Positions 1-6,820 of a stretch of 13,289 nucleotides of DNA are shown one piece after another; position 1 is the stretch's first letter, and each line of letters begins with the position of its first letter. The position numbers were made by a program, and so were the translations under genes. The notes beneath the pieces are model-generated. The model did not search any database. It was not told the origin of the DNA and saw only the letters and a list, made by a program, of their open reading frames with translations. The stretch is from contig CAYRJA010000091.1 of NCBI GenBank assembly GCA_964424455.1, positions 1-13,289 on the forward strand, in the 5' to 3' direction. This DNA comes from CAYRJA01 sp964424455. GTDB taxonomy: Bacteria > Bacteroidota > Bacteroidia > Chitinophagales > UBA10324.

Positions 1-200
1 TTCTTTTATACTTACCTGCCTTTACTTGTAGTTTTCATGCAACAATACCATTTAAGAATACAAAAAAACACTCCCCCTAACATTTCAATTCTGATAGATT
101 CTTTATTCATATATCTTCGTGTTATGCGCAACCTTAAAAAACGACCGTTCGTGCATAAAATTACGGACGACTTAACTGACAATTTTTCTACCTTTGAGCA

Positions 201-1172
201 ATGCAAGAGAACGACAAAAAATTTAAAACCGTCATAGATAAAAACACCTTCTATTTCTACAATCCTGCTTTCCAAGACAGGTATGAAAGCTATATCAACT
301 CATTGAAAGAAACACTTCTCGTTCTCAAAAATCAAGTAGAAACACAAGGACTAAAAAAGCAGCACTTTGAAGACCTGCTTGCAGACAAAGAAAACGGACT
401 TCGGGCTTTACTTACCTTGACTGGATTTGCAAACGAGAGTTTAAAACGGCTAATTACTGTTGTTCGGGTAGCAGACAACAAAGAACTTTCAAAACTGCTT
501 TACAAAGATAAGTGGGCTGACAACGAAAATAGCAACGACCTCAAAGAATGGGGCGACAAAAAAATTATAAACCTTTTAAAGAACAATTCATATTTCAGAA
601 AAGGAGTTGTAAATCTTTTCTTTGAAGGTTCAACCACACCATTTTTAGCACAGACACTTCCTCTATTTGAGCTAAAGAAGCTGAGTATTTCAAAATTAAA
701 ATTTGAAATACCTGCCATGATTGATACGCTTGTTCGTTATAAAGAAAAAGGTTCCTATTCAGGACAAGCTGAAAATAATCCTGAGTATTTCATTGCCGAA
801 ATCTTACAGGAAAATCAAATTGAATTTGAGAAAGGAGATTTAACCGAATTAATCAAAAATGAACCTGTAGAGAAGCGAACTATGGACTTCATTATCCCGA
901 ATAAAAAATCTCCACAAATAATTATTGAAAGTTCTTTTCTCGTAACAACATCTTCCGGACAGGGAGATAAATCGAAAACGGAAGGCAACATCAAAAAATT
1001 AATTTCAAAGTACTACCGCAAAGCAAAATTCATTGGTTTTGTTGACGGCATTGGCTGGTATGTTCGGAAAGGTGATTTAATGAGAATGGTTTCAGCTTAT
1101 GATGATGTTTTCACCTTTCATAAAGAGGAAGTGGAACGCTTCAAAAAATATCTAAAAAAAGAATTATGCTAA
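201..1172 (+). CDS. Type II restriction endonuclease, DpnII/MboI-like PD-(D/E)xK fold
   Basis: A 323-residue protein that probably cleaves unmethylated DNA as the restriction half of the pair with the overlapping methyltransferase. The first 200 residues are charged, largely helical-looking and not recognised. The C-terminal third resembles DpnII-type nucleases: KRTMDF (acidic D229), then a beta strand ending in IIIESSF (E243), a G/S-rich loop with GDKSK (K257, K259), and FVDGIGWYVRKGDL (281-293), like the DpnII segment around DGQGWY. D229 and E243 are the likely metal ligands. The lysine expected two residues after E243 is S245. The ATG at 201 is the only reasonable start: an in-frame TGA lies at 195-197 and the next methionine is residue 173. 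A TAnnTTTG box (TACCTTTG, 189-196) lies 4 bp before the ATG, so the message could be leaderless. Its stop overlaps the methyltransferase start by 7 bp. The family call rests on remembered motif patterns; the recognition site is unknown. Confidence 0.72.
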   Translation: MQENDKKFKTVIDKNTFYFYNPAFQDRYESYINSLKETLLVLKNQVETQGLKKQHFEDLLADKENGLRALLTLTGFANESLKRLITVVRVADNKELSKLLYKDKWADNENSNDLKEWGDKKIINLLKNNSYFRKGVVNLFFEGSTTPFLAQTLPLFELKKLSISKLKFEIPAMIDTLVRYKEKGSYSGQAENNPEYFIAEILQENQIEFEKGDLTELIKNEPVEKRTMDFIIPNKKSPQIIIESSFLVTTSSGQGDKSKTEGNIKKLISKYYRKAKFIGFVDGIGWYVRKGDLMRMVSAYDDVFTFHKEEVERFKKYLKKELC

Positions 1173-2246
1173 AGGTTGAAAACTTTCTAAACAAAATTAC
1201 TCAGGGCGATTGTTTGAAACTACTCCGACAACTTCCGGATAATTCCGTTGATGTAACCTTTGCTGATCCTCCATTCAATTTAAAGAAAGGCTATAATAGT
1301 TACAAAGACAGTTTAAAATTACAAGAATACCTAGAATGGTGTGAAGAATGGATTACTGAAATGGTGCGTATCACCAAACCTACAGGCTCAATTTTCCTTC
1401 ACAATATTCCAAAATGGTTAACTTACTATACTGCATTTTTAAATAAGCAAGCAGATTTTAAACATTGGATAAGTTGGGACGCACCAACAGCACCNNNNNN
1501 NNNNAGCACCAATGGGAAAATCATTACAACCCGGACACTATGGTATTCTATTTTACGCAAAGGATGCAAAGCAATTAAAGTATTATGAAATTCGTCATCC
1601 ACATAAACGCACAAGAAAAACACATATTCTTGCAAAAGATTATGGAGGTAAAAAATTCATGCTTCACCCGTATGGACCTTTAGTTTCTGATGTATGGACA
1701 GATATTCACAGAGTTAAGCATAACAAATTCAGAGATGAACATCCATGTCAACTTCCTATTCATTTACTTGAACGAATAATCTTAATGAGTTCAGACGAGG
1801 GAGACATAATTCTTGATCCATTTAATGGAACCGGAACAACAGCATTAGCAGCCAAGCGACTTGGCAGGCAATACATTGGCTTTGATCTTGACAGAGAGTA
1901 TGTGAGAATTACACAGCAAAAATTAGAACACGAAAAACCTGTTTCTAAAATTGGCGACCGTTGGGTTAGTTTCTACCTTGACGAAGTTGTAACACTTCGC
2001 AACAACGATTGGGATTACTTAAAGGACTTCTATTACATTCCAAATAATCCAGAAGAAATTGACACTACACCAATTGTTTTAAAAACAAAAGTTACTATTC
2101 AAACACCATTAAAAAGTTTAGCGACACTTAATGGAAATGACAATGGAAAACACGACCATCAGACGACTTTATTTGAACCGATTGTTGAATATGGAAAGAA
2201 GAGAAAGGCAGCGCACAAGGGCTTAGCGAAAGCGAATAAGCAGTAG
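1166..2246 (+). CDS. DNA adenine N6-methyltransferase, beta class (modification enzyme), split by an assembly gap
   Basis: Modification partner of the preceding endonuclease; it would transfer a methyl group from S-adenosylmethionine to adenine in the shared recognition site. Motif order is that of beta-class enzymes: catalytic motif IV DPPF at residues 34-37, a target-recognition region in the middle, then the SAM-binding motif I LDPFNGTGTT (211-220) and GFDLD. DPPF rather than SPPY favours N6-adenine. As given, the frame changes at the N run 1495-1504, leaving two pieces (1166-1494 and about 1505-2246). The bases agcacc occur immediately on both sides. Collapsing this 6-bp overlap plus the Ns (16 bases) gives codons GCA CCA ATG GGA and joins both pieces into 354 residues, with the sensible segment DAPTAPMGKSLQPGHYGILF. 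I therefore read the gene as intact. About 105 residues follow the SAM-binding part and are not recognised. The start ATG overlaps the endonuclease stop (ATGCTAA), suggesting translational coupling. Confidence 0.88.
1495..1504. other. Assembly gap (10 Ns) with 6-bp overlap on both sides
   Basis: Ten Ns of arbitrary length mark a join between two contigs. The six bases before it (1489-1494) and after it (1505-1510) are both agcacc. This is the pattern left when two contigs overlap slightly but the assembler did not merge them. Removing the Ns and one copy restores the methyltransferase reading frame, so the true gap is probably -6 bases. Confidence 0.9.
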
Positions 2247-2356
2247 TTAATTGAATAGTTATGCTTATATCAAACATTTTTGCTTAGTGAAATTCTAATG
2301 TTTCTAAATGCCCGTTTTCTCCAAGACCCAGCTTGATTGAATTATAAACAAATTTA

Positions 2357-4303
2357 ATGAAGATACTTTTTACAATCCTTATTTCACTTCTTCTTCCTCA
2401 AATTATTTTATCCCAGCCAATCCCTTTTCAGGCAATTGAAAAAATTGCAGCCGGAGAAATAAAAGCGACACAAAAACATTTTCGTTCTGAACGCACCGCA
2501 ACGGGTACTAACATCAATGTTATTCAGCAGATATGTGTCTGGAACATTGACCCAGCAGTGCGGTATATATCCGGTCATGTGAATACTCTATTTATTCCTG
2601 TTCAAACTAATCAAACTCAAATTTCACTTGATCTGTCTGATTCGCTAATGGTTGATTCAGTTCTTTATAATGATACAAAGCTCAACTTTACTCATTCTGA
2701 TAATCTGTTACAGATAGATTTTCCCACGACACTTGTTAAAGGAAACCTGTACAACGCTGATATTTATTATCATGGCATACCCGGCAATAGCGGATTCGGC
2801 TCATTCGTACAAATGAAACATGGACCTGACAGTATTCCCGCTCTCTGGACTTTGTCAGAGCCGTTTGGAGCCAGTGACTGGTTCCCATGTAAAAATTCTC
2901 TTGAAGATAAAGTGGATTCACTGGATATTATTGTAACAACTCCTGAAGCGTACCAGTGTGCGGCAAACGGTGTATTAATTTCAACTGTTACATCGGATAA
3001 TAAAACCACTTATCACTGGAAACACCGTTACCCTATCGCCACTTACCTTATCGGAATAGCTGTTACAAAATATTTTATTTACACTGACAGAATTATTATA
3101 GGCGGCGACACGCTGAATGTAATGAACTTTGTGTGGCGCGAAGATTCACTGAACGCAAGAACATATATCCCTGACTTATATCCTGCAATGGCAATTTTCG
3201 ATTCACTGTTCGGTGAATATCCGTTCAAAAAGGAAAAGTATGGTCATGCACAGTTTGGCTGGGGCGGTGGCATGGAACATCAGACGATTTCATTTGTTAC
3301 AGATTTTAGTTTCGATTTGCTTGCTCACGAATGTGCTCATCAGTGGTTTGGTGATAAAATTACCTGCGGCAGTTGGTCTGATATTTTTCTGAACGAGGGC
3401 TTTGCGGTATTCGCAACCGGCTTGTGCTATCAGAATTTATTCGATGGTCAGTGGTGGTATCCGTGGAGAAGAAAAGGAATTGATTTAGTTACCTCTAAAC
3501 CGAATGGCTCCATCTATGTCAATAATTCAGGTAGTTTAGGTAATATTTTTGATTACAGAACTACCTATGTAAAAGGCGGTTTATTTCTGCATCAGCTTCG
3601 ATATCAAATCGGTGAGAAAGCTTTTTTCAAAGGGATAAAAGAATACATAAATGATACCTCTCTCATTTACCAATTTGCCAATATTGAAAATCTGCAAAAA
3701 CATTTAGAAAAGACTTCGGATAAAGACCTGACTTATTATTTCGACCAGTGGTATTATGGTCAGGGCTACCCTTCTTATCGTGTTGAATGGTCGCAGAACG
3801 AGAACGGGAAAGTTCGCATTATACTTGGACAAACACAGTCAGATAAGAGTGTTCCGTTTTTTAAACTGCTCGTTCCGGTACAACTAAAGAATAGTAACAA
3901 CGATACTATTATCCTCTTAGACCATAAATATTCCGGTGAAGAATTTGAATTCACTTTGCCTTTCACTATAGATAGTTTGATTATAGATCCTGAACTCCAT
4001 CTGATTTCCGCAAACAATGTAGTTCAGCGTGTGCCTGCTTTATCTGATAAGTCTAATGTTATAATGTATCCGAACCCTTCTGACGGTAGTTTAACTATCA
4101 GTTTCAGTAATATGCTGAACCCGTTAGAAACCATTGAGTTGTATGATATTTTAGGAAGAAAAATTTTATACTCTTCTCCTGTCATTTCTCCTGATCAAAT
4201 ATCCGTACAATATGACTTTTCTTCACTTGCAAAAGGAACATATTTTCTGAGAATAGTTACAAAGGAAACTGTGCTGATAAAGAAATGGGTTAAAACCAGA
4301 TGA
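2357..4303 (+). CDS. Secreted M1-family zinc aminopeptidase with T9SS type A sorting domain
   Basis: A 648-residue metallopeptidase that should remove N-terminal residues from peptides outside the cell. A signal peptide covers about residues 1-20 (hydrophobic core, cleavage near ILSQ), so it is exported by Sec. An N-terminal beta domain (about 30-235) precedes the catalytic domain, which carries GGGMEH (303-308, equivalent to the GxMEN exopeptidase motif), the zinc site HECAH (324-328) with the third ligand E347, and a likely catalytic Tyr404 in TTYVKGG. The last 80 residues (about 567-648) are a T9SS sorting domain: NVIMYPNPSDGSLTI, then ELYDILGRKI, then LAKGTYFLRIV, ending in basic residues. 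This implies outer-membrane translocation by T9SS and surface anchoring or release. The gene stands alone, with 110 bp before it and about 200 bp after it. Family assignment is firm; the peptide substrate is unknown. Confidence 0.93.
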   Translation: MKILFTILISLLLPQIILSQPIPFQAIEKIAAGEIKATQKHFRSERTATGTNINVIQQICVWNIDPAVRYISGHVNTLFIPVQTNQTQISLDLSDSLMVDSVLYNDTKLNFTHSDNLLQIDFPTTLVKGNLYNADIYYHGIPGNSGFGSFVQMKHGPDSIPALWTLSEPFGASDWFPCKNSLEDKVDSLDIIVTTPEAYQCAANGVLISTVTSDNKTTYHWKHRYPIATYLIGIAVTKYFIYTDRIIIGGDTLNVMNFVWREDSLNARTYIPDLYPAMAIFDSLFGEYPFKKEKYGHAQFGWGGGMEHQTISFVTDFSFDLLAHECAHQWFGDKITCGSWSDIFLNEGFAVFATGLCYQNLFDGQWWYPWRRKGIDLVTSKPNGSIYVNNSGSLGNIFDYRTTYVKGGLFLHQLRYQIGEKAFFKGIKEYINDTSLIYQFANIENLQKHLEKTSDKDLTYYFDQWYYGQGYPSYRVEWSQNENGKVRIILGQTQSDKSVPFFKLLVPVQLKNSNNDTIILLDHKYSGEEFEFTLPFTIDSLIIDPELHLISANNVVQRVPALSDKSNVIMYPNPSDGSLTISFSNMLNPLETIELYDILGRKILYSSPVISPDQISVQYDFSSLAKGTYFLRIVTKETVLIKKWVKTR

Positions 4304-4435
4304 TTAAATCATTAGAGAGTTTACTAATGCTAAGATAGTTTTATCTTTATCCAGACTCTTAAAATAAGCAGGGTTATAGAGAATAATAGTATCTATTACC
4401 TTAATTCTCAGACCTTTTATTGTTGAAAGTGTTCC

Positions 4436-4466
4436 TTTGCCCTTTACTCTTTCACATGTATATTCG
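4436..4466 (+). promoter_or_regulatory. Candidate Bacteroidetes-type promoter for gap
   Basis: TTTG (4436-4439) is followed after 19 bp by TATATTCG (4459-4466), one mismatch from the -7 consensus TAnnTTTG with the usual -33 spacing. Transcription would start near 4470-4473, leaving a leader of about 35 nt before the gap ATG at 4506. This is a motif match by eye only. Confidence 0.4.
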
Positions 4467-4505
4467 CACCACTTTTAAAAATCTTAAACAAAATTTCAAA
4501 CTGAC

Positions 4506-5519
4506 ATGAGTAAAATTAAAGTTGCCATCAATGGTTTCGGTCGAATCGGTCGTTTAGTTTACCGCCGTATTTACAAGATGGAAGGCATTGATGTAGTTGC
4601 TATTAATGATTTAACCAGCCCGAAAGTGCTGGCACATTTGCTTAAATATGATTCTGCTCAGGGCAGATTCAATGAAGATGTAAAAGCCACTGAAAATTCT
4701 ATCGTGGTAAACGGACAGGAAATAAAAATCTATGCACAGAAAAATCCTGCTGAAATACCTTGGAAAAGCCATGATGTAGATGTGGTGCTGGAATGTACCG
4801 GCTTCTTTGCTGATAAAGACAAAGCTGCAGCCCACCTTACAGGCGGAGCAAAGCGTGTAGTAATTTCTGCTCCGGCAACCGGCGATTTAAAAACCATTGT
4901 GTTCAATGTAAATCACAATATTCTTGACGGAAGCGAGACGATTATTTCCTGTGCATCCTGTACTACCAACTGCCTTGCGCCAATGGCACAGGTGCTGGAT
5001 GATAAATTCGGAATTGCCGTAGGTACTATGACCACAGTTCACGCTTACACTAACGACCAGAACACTCAAGATGCCCCTCACCCGAAAGGTGATTTGCGCC
5101 GTGCGCGTGCTGCCGCTCAGAATATAGTTCCTAACAGTACAGGCGCTGCAAAAGCAATCGGATTAGTATTACCGAATCTGAAAGGTAAATTAGACGGCGC
5201 TGCACAGCGTGTTCCAACTTTAACCGGCTCACTCACTGAACTGGTTACTATTCTGAATAAAAAAACAACACCAGAGGAAATTAACGCAGCGATGAAAGCC
5301 GCATCAAACGAATCGTATGGTTACAATGAAGATGAAATTGTAAGCAGCGATGTTATCGGAATGTCTTACGGCTCTTTGTTTGATGCCACACAGACAAAAG
5401 TTCTCACTGTCGGCGATAAGCAATTAGTAAAAACCGTTTCATGGTACGATAATGAAATGAGCTATGTATCACAACTTGTTCGTACTGTAAAATATTTTGC
5501 AGAACTGATTAAGAAGTAG
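4506..5519 (+). CDS. gap: Glyceraldehyde-3-phosphate dehydrogenase, type I
   Basis: Cytoplasmic enzyme that interconverts glyceraldehyde 3-phosphate and 1,3-bisphosphoglycerate, the step directly before phosphoglycerate kinase. At 337 residues it is full length. The N-terminal Rossmann fold shows INGFGRIGR (8-16), and Asp35 in AINDLT is placed to bind the adenosine ribose, which favours NAD over NADP. The catalytic cysteine is Cys152 in SCASCTTN, with the partner His179 in TTVHAYTNDQ. The phosphate-site segment NIVPNSTGAAKAIG and C-terminal SWYDNEMSYVSQLV are both present. The ATG at 4506 gives the canonical start MSKIKVAINGFG. A candidate promoter lies 40-70 bp upstream and a strong terminator follows the stop, so it may be transcribed as a single-gene unit even though pgk is next. 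Nothing is unusual in the protein. Confidence 0.98.
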   Translation: MSKIKVAINGFGRIGRLVYRRIYKMEGIDVVAINDLTSPKVLAHLLKYDSAQGRFNEDVKATENSIVVNGQEIKIYAQKNPAEIPWKSHDVDVVLECTGFFADKDKAAAHLTGGAKRVVISAPATGDLKTIVFNVNHNILDGSETIISCASCTTNCLAPMAQVLDDKFGIAVGTMTTVHAYTNDQNTQDAPHPKGDLRRARAAAQNIVPNSTGAAKAIGLVLPNLKGKLDGAAQRVPTLTGSLTELVTILNKKTTPEEINAAMKAASNESYGYNEDEIVSSDVIGMSYGSLFDATQTKVLTVGDKQLVKTVSWYDNEMSYVSQLVRTVKYFAELIKK

Positions 5520-5534
5520 AACTAAGTAAAACAT

Positions 5535-5592
5535 GAACAGTGAAAGACCGGGAGAATATTTCTATGGTTTTTCACTGTTCTTATTTTCATTT
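5535..5592 (+). terminator. Intrinsic terminator after gap
   Basis: A 15-bp stem, GAACAGTGAAAGACC (5535-5549) against GGTTTTTCACTGTTC (5566-5580), pairs fully with one G-U wobble. The loop is 16 nt and holds a small AGAA/TTCT inner stem. TTATTTTCATTTT follows directly. It sits between the gap stop and the pgk start, so it should uncouple gap from pgk or allow only partial read-through. Confidence 0.8.
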
Positions 5593-5617
5593 TCACCTTT
5601 TATTTTTCACTTTTTAG

Positions 5618-6814
5618 ATGATTACAGTATCAGATTTCAATTTCTCCGGATTAAAAGCGCTGGTGCGTGTTGACTTTAATGTTCCCCTCGACAAAAAAAC
5701 TTTTGATGTTACAGATGACACCAGAATAAAAGCTGCCCTGCCTACGATTAACAAAATTCTCAGTGATGGTGGTGCGGTAATTCTTATGTCACATCTTGGT
5801 CGCCCTAAAACAGGACCGGAGGATAAATATTCTCTTCGCCATATAGTTAACCGGTTTTCATCTTTACTGGGTAAGCCGGTAAAGTTTTCACCGGATTGTG
5901 TAAGTGAAGAAGCAAAACACGCTGCATCTCAACTGAAAAGCGGTGAAGTATTGCTGTTGGAGAATCTTCGCTTTCATCCCGAAGAAGAAAAAGGTGATGA
6001 AGAATTTGCAAAAAAGCTTTCCCAGTTGGGTGATGTGTATGTGAACGATGCCTTTGGAACTGCACACCGTGCTCATGCTTCTACAACTATTGTCGCAAAG
6101 TCTTTCCAAAGAGGAAAAAAGATGTTTGGCTTTCTGATGGCAAATGAAGTGGCAAGCGCTGAAAAGGTGCTGAAAAATACTGTTCATCCTTTCACAGCTA
6201 TTATCGGAGGAGCAAAAGTTTCTGACAAGATTTTAATACTTGAAAAACTTCTTGAAATAGCAAACAACATCATTATCGGTGGTGGGATGGCATACACATT
6301 CTTTAAAGCTGCCGGTGGAAATATCGGTAATTCACTTTGCGAAGAAGACCGTTTGGAAACAGCAAAGCATTTATTGGAAAAAGCAGAGAAGAAAGGAATA
6401 AAAATTCTTTTGCCTGTTGACTCTGTTACAGCAGATGCTTTCAGCAACGATGCTAAGACAGGAATATCTGAAAGTAATAATATTCCGTCAGGATATATGG
6501 GATTGGATATAGGTCCGAAAGCAATTGATGAATTCACTAAAACTATTCTTGCATCAAAAACTATTCTTTGGAACGGACCGATGGGTGTTTTTGAAATGCC
6601 TAACTTTCAAAAAGGCACTGTAAAAATTGCTGAAGCAGTAGCAGCAGTCACACAACAAGGCGCTTATTCACTCGTAGGTGGTGGAGATTCAGTAGCAGCA
6701 GTCAACCGCTTTGGTTTTGCTGACAAAGTGAGCTATGTATCTACCGGGGGCGGTGCGCTCCTCGAATATTTTGAAGGGAAAGAATTACCCGGAGTGGCAG
6801 CTATTATGAAGTAG
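5618..6814 (+). CDS. pgk: Phosphoglycerate kinase
   Basis: Cytoplasmic kinase that moves the acyl phosphate of 1,3-bisphosphoglycerate to ADP in glycolysis, and runs in reverse in gluconeogenesis. At 398 residues it has the normal bacterial length. The N-terminal substrate domain shows RVDFNVPLD (17-25), TDDTRIKAALPTI with Arg36, SHLGRPK (58-64) and NDAFGTAHRAHAS (143-155). The C-terminal nucleotide domain shows IIGGAKVSDK (195-204), GGGMAYTFFKA (221-231), WNGPMGVFE (318-326), GGGDSVAA (354-361) and STGGGALLEYFEGK (375-388). The ATG at 5618 follows a T-rich tract that is the tail of the gap terminator. I see no clear TAnnTTTG box in the short interval, so expression may depend partly on read-through from gap. 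The stop lies 6 bp from the end of the convergent fbp gene. Confidence 0.98.
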   Translation: MITVSDFNFSGLKALVRVDFNVPLDKKTFDVTDDTRIKAALPTINKILSDGGAVILMSHLGRPKTGPEDKYSLRHIVNRFSSLLGKPVKFSPDCVSEEAKHAASQLKSGEVLLLENLRFHPEEEKGDEEFAKKLSQLGDVYVNDAFGTAHRAHASTTIVAKSFQRGKKMFGFLMANEVASAEKVLKNTVHPFTAIIGGAKVSDKILILEKLLEIANNIIIGGGMAYTFFKAAGGNIGNSLCEEDRLETAKHLLEKAEKKGIKILLPVDSVTADAFSNDAKTGISESNNIPSGYMGLDIGPKAIDEFTKTILASKTILWNGPMGVFEMPNFQKGTVKIAEAVAAVTQQGAYSLVGGGDSVAAVNRFGFADKVSYVSTGGGALLEYFEGKELPGVAAIMK

Positions 6815-6820
6815 CTGATA

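Noticed and set aside
37..237. Small plus-strand open frame (66 codons) before the restriction gene, and a minus-strand frame over 12-275
   Set aside because: No recognisable motif, low-complexity lysine/serine-rich content, and both overlap the real nuclease start. I treat 1-200 as non-coding upstream DNA or the edge of an inserted unit.
1166..1588. Methyltransferase as a genuine frameshifted pseudogene or two separate genes
   Set aside because: The break coincides exactly with the N run, and the duplicated agcacc explains it. All catalytic and SAM-binding motifs are present once the overlap is collapsed.
1426..1635. Minus-strand frame running across the N gap
   Set aside because: It is the antisense shadow of the methyltransferase and includes unknown residues from the Ns.
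2219..2242. Hairpin at the end of the methyltransferase gene (GCTTA/TAAGC with a GAAA loop)
   Set aside because: Short stem with a 3-nt bulge, inside the coding sequence and with no T run, so not a credible terminator or attC.
1..2246. Depletion of GATC as a sign that the restriction pair recognises GATC
   Set aside because: GATC occurs repeatedly in the window (for example near 1265, 1815, 1882, 2630, 7500 and 11978), so there is no local avoidance. A short window could not settle the site anyway.
4310..4347. Two small hairpins after the M1 peptidase gene (CATTAG/CTAATG and AAGATA/TATCTT)
   Set aside because: Each has a 6-bp A+T-rich stem with a single G-C pair or two, and neither is followed by a T run. 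Such pairs are expected by chance in A+T-rich DNA. The rest of the 202-bp interval holds only the gap promoter.
6184..6537. Minus-strand 117-codon open frame inside pgk
   Set aside because: Pure antisense shadow of a well-supported pgk coding region, with no family resemblance.
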